Shown here in pieces: positions 52,451 to 61,117 of a DNA stretch of 64,000 bases; positions within the stretch are counted from its first letter, which is position 1, and the number at the start of each line of letters is the position of its first letter. This DNA comes from Bacillota bacterium. Its GTDB lineage: Bacteria > Bacillota > UBA4882 > UBA8346. A model generated the notes under the pieces. It had not been told where the DNA came from, searched no databases, and saw nothing but the letters and a program-made list of their open reading frames with translations. The stretch covers positions 1 through 64,000 of the forward strand of contig JAEYPR010000010.1 in NCBI GenBank assembly GCA_023410535.1, in the 5' to 3' direction. Position numbers and translations under genes: made by a program.

Positions 52451-52963
52451 CTATAAAAAACGTTCGAAACGCTCTTTCTTTACTTTACAAATCGGGCAAA
52501 CTTCCGGGGGATTATCGCGGGCGCATAGATAGCCGCAAACGCTACAGCGCCAAACCGGATAAGCCAAAGCCTGCTTAATTTCTTGAGGCGCCGCCGCCGT
52601 CGACTGTTCCTGATTCCGTTGCGCTTGAACGCGTCGTTCGGGGATTGATTGCGCGATCCGTTCTCCGGCGACAACCTTATCCGATACGTATAGCGCACAA
52701 TAACAACTGTCATAGTCATGAAGATCGGGATCCCGGTAGTCACAAGGACATACGATATCCCGGTCTTGATCCGCAACGCCTTCAGCCAACCGGCAAGGAC
52801 AGGCCGGGTAGCCGTATCGTTCGGTGTTGAGAATTAAACCTTCAATCAAAGCATACGTAAAATCCAGATCCGGATTGAGGTGATAACCGGAACTTTCCGC
52901 TTCCTCACGTAACTTTTGATAATAGGCTATCACGTCCGGACGAGTTTGTTCCGAATTACTCAA
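52451..52963 (-). CDS. Ferredoxin:thioredoxin reductase catalytic domain fused to rubredoxin-like domain
   Basis: A 170-residue redox protein. The FTR-beta domain (about 20-105) carries CPC (YPACPCRL), a second CPC (IVCPCDYRD) and CYC (DSCYCALYV) where plant enzymes have CHC; these bind the [4Fe-4S] cluster and the active disulfide. The C-terminal domain (about 130-170) is rubredoxin-like: WRCSVCGYLCARDNPPEVCP, then ICKVKKERFE, with paired CxxC. This matches the archaeal ferredoxin:disulfide reductase layout. The start is TTG at 52963, 9 bases after GGAGG; it overlaps the glutaredoxin stop by 8 bases. Confidence 0.88.
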   Translation of the reverse strand: MSNSEQTRPDVIAYYQKLREEAESSGYHLNPDLDFTYALIEGLILNTERYGYPACPCRLAEGVADQDRDIVCPCDYRDPDLHDYDSCYCALYVSDKVVAGERIAQSIPERRVQAQRNQEQSTAAAPQEIKQALAYPVWRCSVCGYLCARDNPPEVCPICKVKKERFERFL

Positions 52964-53243
52964 CGCCAAAAACCTCCGCAATTTCTTCTTCTTTGTAACC
53001 GATGATACTGCGCTGTTCATTAATCACCATGGTGGGAAAGGAACGATCCGGGTTCCATCTTAACAGTTCAGCAACGGCTTCATCCTTTTCAGCGCCGGAT
53101 AGGCGATCAAGTTCAATATAACTATATGCTACGCCCAATCGCTCTAACAACTGTTTAGTTTTCCGACACCAGATGCAAGTACTTAAAGTATATAAAAGAA
53201 CTTCACCGCGATCTTTTCCTGCAATACGTTGAATTTTTTCCAT
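52956..53243 (-). CDS. Glutaredoxin-like protein
   Basis: A 95-residue thioredoxin-fold protein. The redox motif CIWC is in YTLSTCIWCRKTKQLLERL, with the cis-Pro in SFPTMVINEQRSIIGYK. Thioredoxin-like rather than glutathione-dependent use is plausible because it is translationally coupled to the FTR-rubredoxin protein, its likely reductant. The ATG follows GGAGG. Confidence 0.9.
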   Translation of the reverse strand: MEKIQRIAGKDRGEVLLYTLSTCIWCRKTKQLLERLGVAYSYIELDRLSGAEKDEAVAELLRWNPDRSFPTMVINEQRSIIGYKEEEIAEVFGVE

Positions 53244-53363
53244 CGGAATCCTCCGTAATTTTACAATTCATATCCTGTGTTGTGCGTTATTTGACATTCA
53301 CTGCTGCTCGCCGTAATTGTCCATACGATTTTTCCGCAGAGCTTGTCCTCTATGTATAATTCT

Positions 53364-54269
53364 TTAACTCTCTCTAGAGTTCCTGTCATCTTGCAGTTGA
53401 TCTTTTATTTTTTGGTTCCGATCCTGATTTCCCAGCCAAGCGATGAGACCGCCTCCCACGCCAATTAACGCTGCGCCGAGCGCTTCCGGCCCAGACAACG
53501 TTTCACCTAAGCCCACCAAACCGAACAAAGCGGCAAAAACCATCGTGGTCATCGACAGGATCGACCCCGATGACGCGCTGCAGTACTTATAAGCGGAAGT
53601 CATCGTAACTTGCGCTACCAAACCCAAAGCCGCAGTGGCAAATAAATACCACCAGGCGAATGGCTTTGGCCACACCCATTCCGGGATGGCAAAAAATAAC
53701 GAAGCCACTAATCCAAACAAACTTAAATAGAAAAATACTGTCCAGGCCGGTTCGCCGTTCTTCCGTAATTCCCGGACAACAACAATGGCGAAACCGGAGA
53801 TAACCCCGGAAGCCAATCCCAAAAGGTCAGGCCAGAACAGATGCCGGAAATCGGGGTGGATTAAGAAACCCACTCCAACCCAGGCAATGATTAAACTAAA
53901 CCAAGTTGAAGACGGTACTTTTTCTTTCAATACCAATACTGCGATTAAAGTTGCAAAAATCGGATACGTATTATTTAAAACCGTGCTATTGGTGAGCGAT
54001 CCACCGGCAATCGCCATAAAATAGAGAATAATTGCGCTACCGCCGAATATTCCGCGGGCAATCAAAAGATCGCGCCGAGTCGCTTTTAAATCAACTCGGC
54101 CGAACGCAGCTAATATAATGGCAACGACCACTCCTAACAGGAACCGAAAAAAGACAACTTCGGACCCAGGAATCGTTGCGGATGCCAATTTTGCGAAATA
54201 GGCCATGACCGCAAAACAAAATGCCGAAAAAAGCATCTGAATCGGTCCTTTAATCAATGATTGCCTCAA
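53364..54269 (-). CDS. DMT superfamily (EamA) transporter
   Basis: A 301-residue membrane protein with ten predicted helices in two EamA repeats (about 10-140 and 150-285). Typical segments are MLFSAFCFAVMAYFAKLA, NTYPIFATLIAVLVLKEKVP and MTTMVFAALFGLVGLGETLS. Substrate unknown; such proteins usually export metabolites or drugs. The start is TTG behind GAGGG. The C-terminal tail is polar (NQDRNQKIKDQLQDDRNS). Confidence 0.88.
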   Translation of the reverse strand: MRQSLIKGPIQMLFSAFCFAVMAYFAKLASATIPGSEVVFFRFLLGVVVAIILAAFGRVDLKATRRDLLIARGIFGGSAIILYFMAIAGGSLTNSTVLNNTYPIFATLIAVLVLKEKVPSSTWFSLIIAWVGVGFLIHPDFRHLFWPDLLGLASGVISGFAIVVVRELRKNGEPAWTVFFYLSLFGLVASLFFAIPEWVWPKPFAWWYLFATAALGLVAQVTMTSAYKYCSASSGSILSMTTMVFAALFGLVGLGETLSGPEALGAALIGVGGGLIAWLGNQDRNQKIKDQLQDDRNSRES

Positions 54270-54407
54270 AAAAAACCCTCTTTTCCAAATCGTCTCAACT
54301 CGGGCCCCATCTGCTCCAATTGTATTGTAACACAGGCATTTCGTTATGGATACACCATTAATCCTGATTAAAAGATAAAAAGCATCATCAAACAGTCATA
54401 AAGAAAA

Positions 54408-54431
54408 GCACCCTGGCGAATCACCGGGTGC
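54408..54431 (-). terminator. Terminator of the GH4 gene
   Basis: GCACCCTGG / CCGGGTGC stem (one mismatch) with a 7-base loop, followed on the minus strand by TTTTCTTTA. It lies 34 bases after the stop. Confidence 0.75.
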
Positions 54432-54464
54432 GATATGGGGAAGATGTGTGGATTAAACGCAAAT

Positions 54465-55853
54465 TTAAATATTCCAGCCGGGTAAATACTCTTTGGTGTT
54501 TTGCAACATTTCGTTGAATAAGGCCTTGGCATCTTTTAAACCGATGGTCACCAAAGGATCATTGACAAATGCTTGGAACGCTAAATCTTGATCTTTTCGC
54601 AACGCCGCTTTTAGGATCGTTTCTTGGTTATAAACATGGCGTACCACCAGACCGTTGACGCCTTCCGGCATTTTACCGGCCACGACCGGACGAATGCTAT
54701 TGCGGCTAAAATAGGCATTGGTTTCGACCACAGCGCCTTGTGGAACTCCCGCCAGTTGTCCTTCATTTGGTAAATTAACGTTGGTTACAATGTCTTCCAA
54801 ACCAAGCAAAGCTTTGATTTGACGAACGCCCTCTTCACCGGAGTGTTCGATTTCCATCGTTTTCACACCGCTAATAACTTCTTTGCGAGTCTGATTCTGT
54901 TTTTCTAAACGATTAATCCGGTATTCAAGGGTGGTAATATTAAACTTCCATTCCCGGATCGTTTCGGGGTCTTTAAGATACCACGGCGGGCAAAATTCCG
55001 CCAAATGCCGGTCTCCCGCAGCTCCAATCAACCCATACCGTTTAAAGAGGTCAAATTTTACCCGGTGCATGTAGCGGAATGGACTTTGTTCCCAAGTTTC
55101 TTCGTCAGGAATTTGAAAACCCGGTTCGTAATATTTATCGGCAAATTCGCGGTACAAGGGGAAAAGATCAATCTCTTTATAGGTAGCCTTATCAAACCAA
55201 GTGAAGTGATTGATTCCTAAGACGTTGACTTTGATATCTTCCCGAGCGATGCCCGATAAGCCTCGCATCTCCTCCAACATTGCCGCTAAAAGTTTCTGTG
55301 TGTTGAAAACCTCATGACAGCATCCAAACGCTTTAATCTGCGGAAATATCTCGTAAAGCGTCCGCGTGCATAAGGTCATGGGATTGGTGTAGTTGATAAC
55401 CCAGGCATCCGGACAGTATTGTTTAATATTTTCAGCAAAACCGACATAAAGCGGGATGGTCCGTAATGAACGCATCAAACCGCCCGGTCCGACCGTATCG
55501 CCTACTGATTGATAAATCCCGTATTTTTCCGGAGCGTGGACATCGGAGATCATCTCTTGGAAGGTACCCGGTAAAATTGATAAAATAACGAAATCGGCAC
55601 CGGTCAACGCTTCCTCAATAGTTTGTACCGCACGGTATTGCCATTTCCCCGGCGCATCGTCCCGAGTCAATAACGAATTCCCCATCTTTTCGTTTTCTTC
55701 GGCTGCGGTTAAATTAATGTCATAAAGCCGGACTGTTCCTGAAAGATTTGGTTCCAAAGCCAAATCGGCCATCAGACGCCAAGCCCATAAACGCGAACCG
55801 CCACCGATGTAAGCGATTTGAATATCGGATACCTTTTTCCCCTGAAAATTCAT
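54465..55853 (-). CDS. Family GH4 glycosidase (LplD/alpha-glycosidase type)
   Basis: A 462-residue NAD+- and metal-dependent glycosidase. The Rossmann motif is IAYIGGGSRLWAWRLMADLA, followed by VRLYDIN. The metal-site Cys is in FGCCHEVFNTQKL (CHEV motif) and the matching His in VLGINHFTWFDKAT. GH4 enzymes use NAD+ for a redox-assisted hydrolysis of alpha- or beta-glycosides. The CHEV group contains alpha-glucosidase or alpha-galacturonidase-like LplD proteins; the sugar cannot be fixed. Divergent from an AraC regulator (intergenic gap about 200 bases), which probably controls it. GAGGTGG precedes the ATG. Confidence 0.88.
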   Translation of the reverse strand: MNFQGKKVSDIQIAYIGGGSRLWAWRLMADLALEPNLSGTVRLYDINLTAAEENEKMGNSLLTRDDAPGKWQYRAVQTIEEALTGADFVILSILPGTFQEMISDVHAPEKYGIYQSVGDTVGPGGLMRSLRTIPLYVGFAENIKQYCPDAWVINYTNPMTLCTRTLYEIFPQIKAFGCCHEVFNTQKLLAAMLEEMRGLSGIAREDIKVNVLGINHFTWFDKATYKEIDLFPLYREFADKYYEPGFQIPDEETWEQSPFRYMHRVKFDLFKRYGLIGAAGDRHLAEFCPPWYLKDPETIREWKFNITTLEYRINRLEKQNQTRKEVISGVKTMEIEHSGEEGVRQIKALLGLEDIVTNVNLPNEGQLAGVPQGAVVETNAYFSRNSIRPVVAGKMPEGVNGLVVRHVYNQETILKAALRKDQDLAFQAFVNDPLVTIGLKDAKALFNEMLQNTKEYLPGWNI

Positions 55854-56051
55854 AAGTCAGCCACCTCTGCTTCTTTCTGCAAGATTGAAAATAACGGTTG
55901 GTGATCGGAAGCAAATACTATTGCTATAATCGTATTGTACAGCAACTTTAATGGAAAATCAGTACATATATTGTTGCTTTTCTTATTTTTATACATTTTT
56001 TGCTTTACCTTTATTGGATTTTTCGATAATATTAGAATAGGTGATGTATAT

Positions 56052-56915
56052 ATGGCAGATCAAAACGGGCTTCATTTACCCCCCAGTTCTTTTTGGGTTG
56101 AATATCGTCAACGAGCGGAACCATTTAATATGCCGCTTAATCATTATCATACTTCGTATGAAATTTATTATTTGGTTTCTGGTGAGCGTTACTACTTTAT
56201 CAAAGAAAAAACCTACCATGTGATCAAAGGCGATTTTGTTCTGATCAATTACAGTGAGCTTCATAAAACTTCAGCTGTTCCAGGCGCTTCATCTCATGAA
56301 CGAATTCTGATTCAGTTTTCCCCTGAACATCTGGAGGTTTTAAGCAATCTCATCGGTAATGTCGATCTACTCTCCTGCTTTCACTCGGATATCAATGTGA
56401 TCCGGCTTGATTTCAAAGAACGCAGCGAACTTGAACGGCTACTGTTCCGGATTGTTGATGAATGTCAGAAAATGGACACTGATTCGCTGCTCTATCGAAA
56501 TGTTTTACTGATCGAACTGTTAATTGTACTGAACCGCCAAGTAATCAAAGCTCCGATCATCAATCCCGGAGTTAATGATCCTTCCTATGAGAAGATCTAT
56601 CCGATCGTGCGCTACATTAATGAACACTATATGGAAGATGTAACCCTCTCTTCGTTGTCCCAGCGATTTTATATCAGTATTTTCCATCTAAGCCGGACTT
56701 TTAAGAAAGTTACCGGTTTCTCGTTGGTCGAATATCTAAATAATGTTAGGACTCGCGAAGCTCAGAATCTCTTACGCAACACCAAATTGAACGTAACCCA
56801 AATAACCGAACAAGTTGGCTTTGGCAGTTTGACCCATTTTGAAAGAGTGTTTAAAAGTTTAACCGGTCTGTCCCCTTTAAAATACCGGCAATCCGTTTTA
56901 AAGAAAAACGGTTAA
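56052..56915 (+). CDS. AraC-family transcriptional regulator
   Basis: A 287-residue AraC regulator. The N-terminal cupin (about 20-110) has NMPLNHYHTSYEIYYLVSGE. The C-terminal double helix-turn-helix (about 185-285) has DVTLSSLSQRFYISIFHLSR, then TGFSLVEYLNNVRTREAQN and NVTQITEQVGFGSLTHFERV. The ATG at 56052 follows AGGTG; a frame open from 55935 adds a hydrophobic stretch unlikely in a regulator. Divergent from the GH4 gene and likely its sugar-responsive regulator. Confidence 0.9.
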   Translation: MADQNGLHLPPSSFWVEYRQRAEPFNMPLNHYHTSYEIYYLVSGERYYFIKEKTYHVIKGDFVLINYSELHKTSAVPGASSHERILIQFSPEHLEVLSNLIGNVDLLSCFHSDINVIRLDFKERSELERLLFRIVDECQKMDTDSLLYRNVLLIELLIVLNRQVIKAPIINPGVNDPSYEKIYPIVRYINEHYMEDVTLSSLSQRFYISIFHLSRTFKKVTGFSLVEYLNNVRTREAQNLLRNTKLNVTQITEQVGFGSLTHFERVFKSLTGLSPLKYRQSVLKKNG

Positions 56916-56920
56916 TAAAA

Positions 56921-56955
56921 AAAACGCTTCGGTTTTCAATTTGCCGGAGCGTTTT
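56921..56955. terminator. Bidirectional terminator
   Basis: AAAACGCTTCGG / CCGGAGCGTTTT around an 11-base loop, flanked by A's and T's. It separates the convergent araC-like and mug genes and overlaps the 3' end of mug. Confidence 0.8.
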
Positions 56956-57463
56956 TGATTGGCGTTATTTCCTTAAGTTGTTTATAATAACCTAATTGCT
57001 CATCCAGGGGCATTCGATTCAGACCGCTGGGATTGGGTAATAAAAAATCAATAACCCCTTCGACGACCGAAGGGGCTTGTAAGCCCCAATGAAGCTCTTT
57101 GCGCTGGGCCACCGTTTTATAAATATCCTTTCCGAGGTAAGCCGCGACCCCGGGTTGAAATTCTTTGAGCAAATTAACTAACTCAATCGCTCCTTGCTTA
57201 TACTCTTCCGCCAATAGTTCAGCAGCGGACGCCGTGGGACGATCAATAATATTGGTAATTCCGTAACCGAGTCGTAAAAGTTGAAAATCTTCTTCTCCCT
57301 GAAGTTTTTGTGGCGTCAAACCCGAATCAAATAAAAACCGCCAAAAGCGATTGGACCTACCGGCAAAATGATGACGGACTTCCGCACTGCGTAATCCCGG
57401 ATTAATACCGATGAATAAAATTTTCAGGTCGGGTTGAATTAAATTGGGAATCGCTTTCGTCAT
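56936..57463 (-). CDS. mug: G/U mismatch-specific uracil-DNA glycosylase
   Basis: A 175-residue Mug/TDG-type glycosylase removing U or T mispaired with G. The catalytic-region motif is LKILFIGINPGLRSAEVRHH, followed by HFAGRSNRFWRFLFDSGL. The second motif is FLLPNPSGLNRMPLDEQL. It starts 3 bases after the activase stop and has no strong ribosome site, so it is probably co-transcribed downstream of the activase operon. Confidence 0.92.
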   Translation of the reverse strand: MTKAIPNLIQPDLKILFIGINPGLRSAEVRHHFAGRSNRFWRFLFDSGLTPQKLQGEEDFQLLRLGYGITNIIDRPTASAAELLAEEYKQGAIELVNLLKEFQPGVAAYLGKDIYKTVAQRKELHWGLQAPSVVEGVIDFLLPNPSGLNRMPLDEQLGYYKQLKEITPIKNAPAN

Positions 57464-57465
57464 TT

Positions 57466-58458
57466 CTAACCAACTTGACTATCGGAATTAAACCGTTGTT
57501 CCACCAAACGATTGCCCCATTTACCACATTTGTCGCCCATACAAGCAATTAACGTTCCGGTTTGGCGCATCTCAACCACTTCACACTGATTGGCGCATCC
57601 TTCGCAATCAAAACTCGTTGTTTTGACCGGTTCGTTCAAAATTTTGAAACCTTTAAATTGGGAACGTTTATCTTCCAAAACCATTTCATTCCGGGCCAGC
57701 AGCGCGGCTCCCACGGCTCCCATTACGTCGAAATGTTGCGGAATGATTAATTGACATTGTAACGCTTCTTCAAAAGCTTGGCGAATGCCCAAATTCGCCG
57801 CAACCCCACCTTGGAAAATAAATGGTGGTTTCAGCTCTTTGCCTTTGGCTAAGTTACTCAGAAAATTGCGGACCAGGGCTCGACAGAGTCCTGCCAGGAT
57901 ATCTTCAAGTTTATGACCCATTTGTTGTTTGTGGATCATATCCGATTCCGCGAAGACCGCGCACCTTCCGGCAATTCTGACCGGATGCTCTCCTTTGGCG
58001 GCCTTAACCCCTAACTCCTCAATGGCAATATTTAAGCGCGCCGCTTGTTGATCCAAAAATGAACCGGTTCCGGCCGCGCAAACGGTATTCATGGCAAAAT
58101 CATAAACGACACCGTCGCGAATTAAGATCAATTTCGAATCTTGACCCCCGATCTCAATGATGGTCTGTACCGAAGGTTCAAGATTTAAGCAAGCCATGGC
58201 GTGGGCTGTTATTTCGTTTTTGATCAAATCCGCTCCAACCAATTTCCCGATCAGTTCCCGTCCCGAACCGGTGGTCCCGACACCGGCAATCTCAAGTTCT
58301 TTGCAATCACGAGTCAGGCGGGATAACCCTTCTTGAACCGACCCCACCGGATTGCCTTGGGAACGAATATATAATTTTTGCGTAACTTGTCCAGCCTTGT
58401 CCAACAAGACCAAATTCGTACTAACCGACCCAACGTCAATTCCCAGATAAAACTTCAA
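57466..58458 (-). CDS. Acyl-CoA dehydratase activase-like ATPase (BadF/HgdC family)
   Basis: A 330-residue ASKHA-fold ATPase of the 2-hydroxyacyl-CoA dehydratase activator family. The phosphate loop is YLGIDVGSVSTNLVLLDK, then GTTGSGRELIGKLVGAD and IEIGGQDSKLI. The [4Fe-4S]-ligating Cys pair is in NTVCAAGTGSFLDQQAA and RCAVFAESDMI. Extra C-terminal Cys residues (CEGCANQC, then CMGDKCGKWG, about 290-325) go beyond the 260-residue HgdC. It would inject electrons into a partner protein with ATP hydrolysis. The start is TTG behind GGGGG. It overlaps the next gene upstream by 23 bases. Confidence 0.87.
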   Translation of the reverse strand: MKFYLGIDVGSVSTNLVLLDKAGQVTQKLYIRSQGNPVGSVQEGLSRLTRDCKELEIAGVGTTGSGRELIGKLVGADLIKNEITAHAMACLNLEPSVQTIIEIGGQDSKLILIRDGVVYDFAMNTVCAAGTGSFLDQQAARLNIAIEELGVKAAKGEHPVRIAGRCAVFAESDMIHKQQMGHKLEDILAGLCRALVRNFLSNLAKGKELKPPFIFQGGVAANLGIRQAFEEALQCQLIIPQHFDVMGAVGAALLARNEMVLEDKRSQFKGFKILNEPVKTTSFDCEGCANQCEVVEMRQTGTLIACMGDKCGKWGNRLVEQRFNSDSQVG

Positions 58459-59557
58459 CGTGATATCCCCCAGCCCGTTTCTGTTTTTTATAGCGTAATA
58501 AATCGACAAATGCCTCCAACCGGGTTAACACGCCAGCCGGGGCCGAATGCTCATCAATGATCAAACTTAAACAAGGAATGGATAGATCTTTGGAGATTGT
58601 CGGAATCACTTGCATCGCGACAATTTCCGGCATACAAGTAAACGGAGCCAATTGGATCACACCATCATAGCTTTCTTGGCCGGCTTTTACCGTATGCGCG
58701 ACTGTCTCTAAACCATGACCCCCAACAAAACTATGAAGGTATGGTTTAGCCAGCTCAAAAAGGGGTTTTCGCCAATTGGGATTAAAAATACTCATGCATA
58801 ACTGTTCCCGAACCCAATCCGTGAAATAGATCGTTCGATGCGCTGCGACTCCCATCGTTCCCAGCACTTTTTCCAAGTGAAAATTGACTCGTGGTTCAAG
58901 AACCATATAAATTTCGCCCACAATCATGATTCGCAGACAGCTTGTTGGCAAAGGTGTTTTATACGACTCTAACTCCGCTAGCGAAGTTTTCCAAATTTTC
59001 CTAATATCCCGTTCTAGAAAGGCCTGATCCAAAGACGTATAAAACTTTTGTTGGAGCCGGTCGGTAATACCTGCAACCCGTTCGGTCGGACGGATTTTAT
59101 TTGCCGCGCGGTCAAATTCGTCAAGCGCGGCAGCTTTGAGCCACGCCATATGAATTGCCCGAACGATATCGGGTAATTGATGTTTGGGGAAGATCTTTTT
59201 GATCTGTTTCCAAAGATCATAGGGATGAGTTTTCGGAGCTTCGAGTAGGAAAAAATCAATATTATAACCATTTTCCCGCAAAATTTCCCTTTGAACCTCG
59301 CCATAATAGCCAAAACGGCAAGGTCCGATGCCTCCGGCCATAATAATAAATTCCGCCCCAAGCTCAATTGCCTCAATAAAATTGCCAAGGTTGACCTTGA
59401 AGGGAAAACAGGCGAATTCCGGAGCTAAGCGTGAACCAAGCGCAATTGTCCGGTCGGAGATTAAAGGTGGAATGATGGGCTCTAAACCCAATTCAGTTAG
59501 TAAAGTGCGAAAAGGGATATAAGAATTCCCGATATGAGGAATCGTTGCTTTTAACAT
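58436..59557 (-). CDS. HgdB/DUF2229-like activase-partner protein, larger subunit
   Basis: A 373-residue protein of the 2-hydroxyacyl-CoA dehydratase-related (COG3581-like) family found beside activases. It begins KATIPHIGNSYIPFRTLLTE. Conserved Cys contexts are FACFPFKVNLGNF, MAGGIGPCRFGYYGE and LAPFTCMPEIVAM, possible Fe-S ligands. The end TRLEAFVDLLRYKKQKR is shared with the next gene (TRLEAFTDLVNYRSR), so the two are paralogous. The actual substrate is unknown; no CoA transferase or enoyl-CoA genes accompany it. The 3' end overlaps the activase gene, 5' end overlaps the next by 7 bases. Confidence 0.75.
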   Translation of the reverse strand: MLKATIPHIGNSYIPFRTLLTELGLEPIIPPLISDRTIALGSRLAPEFACFPFKVNLGNFIEAIELGAEFIIMAGGIGPCRFGYYGEVQREILRENGYNIDFFLLEAPKTHPYDLWKQIKKIFPKHQLPDIVRAIHMAWLKAAALDEFDRAANKIRPTERVAGITDRLQQKFYTSLDQAFLERDIRKIWKTSLAELESYKTPLPTSCLRIMIVGEIYMVLEPRVNFHLEKVLGTMGVAAHRTIYFTDWVREQLCMSIFNPNWRKPLFELAKPYLHSFVGGHGLETVAHTVKAGQESYDGVIQLAPFTCMPEIVAMQVIPTISKDLSIPCLSLIIDEHSAPAGVLTRLEAFVDLLRYKKQKRAGGYHVEVLSGN

Positions 59558-60456
59558 ACTCTGCTCCGATAATTGACCAGGTCGGTGAAGGCTTCTAACC
59601 GAGTTATCACACCGGCTTCGCCGCTATGTTCTTCAAAAGAAAGTTTCATATAGGGTACTCCGGCTTCTTTAACACGACGTTCCAAAAGATCGCCGACAAT
59701 TGCTTCCGGTCCGCAAGCAAAGGGAGTAACTTGAATAATCCCATGAACCCGTTCCTCCGTGAGCATCCAATCCAAGGCATCAAACTGCATTTTCCCAATT
59801 GTCCAAAATAAATCCTTCGTTAATTTTCCTGAACCAAGCCCTTGATAGTATGGCGGTGTCATCTCCGGAGTCAAAATAGTCAATCCGGCCTTAAACAAAA
59901 AGTCAAAAAGATGCAAATTAAATGTGGAATCGTAAAGACAGTACGGGTGGCCAATCACTCCGAATTTCAACCTTGCGTTTGAAACGGGAAGATAGTTTTT
60001 CAACAAAAATTGTTCACCAGGGGTTTTGAGGTTCGCCGTTATTTCAGTTGGGTGAGGCCATCCCATTTTAATGCTTAAGTTTTTTAAACATTGAATCATC
60101 TCAAATTCCTGCGGTCCGACTTGCAAACAGATCATTTTAGAGCGAACTTCCGGGACGGCATGAGCGACAATATCCGGAAGCCCCATAAACTTAGGGCAGA
60201 TATATGCTGATTTTTCAACTTTAATGAGATGAGGAATTAAAATATAATCGACCCGATCGCTTAACTCGCAGATATGACCGAGAAAAATTTTGACCGGTAA
60301 GCAAAGTTCATCCACGCCGACAGTCGAACCTTTACTGATGGTGCGGCGTTCCGTTGGATTGGAGATGATAACATCGTGACCGCAATTTTGCAAAAAATTC
60401 TCCCAGATATGACCATACCAATAATAAAGTAACGCACGGGGGATTCCTATTTTCAA
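59551..60456 (-). CDS. HgdB/DUF2229-like activase-partner protein, smaller subunit
   Basis: A 301-residue paralogue of the preceding protein (COG3580-like). It begins KIGIPRALLYYWYGHIWENF. Cys contexts are VDELCLPVKIFLGHICEL, AYICPKFMGLPDIV and TPFACGPEAIVGDLL, matching positions in the 373-residue protein. The first gene of the trio, it starts with TTG behind GAGGTG. With the activase it may form a low-potential Fe-S reductase. Confidence 0.75.
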   Translation of the reverse strand: MKIGIPRALLYYWYGHIWENFLQNCGHDVIISNPTERRTISKGSTVGVDELCLPVKIFLGHICELSDRVDYILIPHLIKVEKSAYICPKFMGLPDIVAHAVPEVRSKMICLQVGPQEFEMIQCLKNLSIKMGWPHPTEITANLKTPGEQFLLKNYLPVSNARLKFGVIGHPYCLYDSTFNLHLFDFLFKAGLTILTPEMTPPYYQGLGSGKLTKDLFWTIGKMQFDALDWMLTEERVHGIIQVTPFACGPEAIVGDLLERRVKEAGVPYMKLSFEEHSGEAGVITRLEAFTDLVNYRSRVC

Positions 60457-60546
60457 TCAATAACACCTCAGTTTTTGTATATACATTTTCGGAATGCTCC
60501 CCATTTTTCCTTCTTTTTATCGTAAAGTATCAGCATTAACTGGCAT

Positions 60547-61116
60547 TTAATGAACAAAGTTGCTTCGAGTCAAGATTTCTTCAACAGCCCGGGTCGTGAT
60601 CTGCGCTCCTTCTTCTTCAAGGTCGGCATCGTTCATCTTTCCCAGATCGCCAATTCCTATCACAATCGGAATGGGTAACTGATTCAAAATATCCACGGTA
60701 TCGCCTTCGACCCGAACATGACCTGGCGCTTCCGGTTTTCCATCCTTATCGACCGGACCGTTAATTACTTCCCCATCTCGCGTCACCGATGATGTCACCG
60801 GAACGCCATGAACTTTCGCAGTGTTTGAAGCGACTGCAACAACACCTAAGATTTCGATATCCGGATGTTGGGCCAATACTGCCAAAGCCGTTTCGCCATT
60901 GGCTTGAAGCTGGGAACCGCAATCATCAACCATAACCAATACTGGATCGTAAGGCGTTTCTTTAATTGCTTCGGCGATCTCCTCTCCGGTTATCGGGGTA
61001 GGATTTCCGGCCGAGATCGAAATAGCGCGTCCGCCAATATTTTTTGCCACCCTTTCAACGACTTTTTTAGCCACCCGATCGCCATCAGTGATGACAATTA
61101 CTTTTCGTTTCGTCAT
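60547..61116 (-). CDS. spoVAEA: Stage V sporulation protein AE-like (SpoVAEA)
   Basis: A 189-residue cytosolic-type protein matching SpoVAEA over its length: KVIVITDGDRVAKKVVERVA, ISAGNPTPITGEEIAEAI, then VAVASNTAKVHGVPV and PIPIVIGIGDLGKMNDADLE. In Bacillus SpoVAEA belongs to the spoVA operon, needed for dipicolinic acid traffic and germination. Here it is separated from any spoVAC/D/Eb but is the last gene of a spoIIP operon, 1 base after a DUF3189 gene. GGAGC precedes the ATG. Confidence 0.85.
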   Translation of the reverse strand: MTKRKVIVITDGDRVAKKVVERVAKNIGGRAISISAGNPTPITGEEIAEAIKETPYDPVLVMVDDCGSQLQANGETALAVLAQHPDIEILGVVAVASNTAKVHGVPVTSSVTRDGEVINGPVDKDGKPEAPGHVRVEGDTVDILNQLPIPIVIGIGDLGKMNDADLEEEGAQITTRAVEEILTRSNFVH

Positions 61117-61117
61117 T

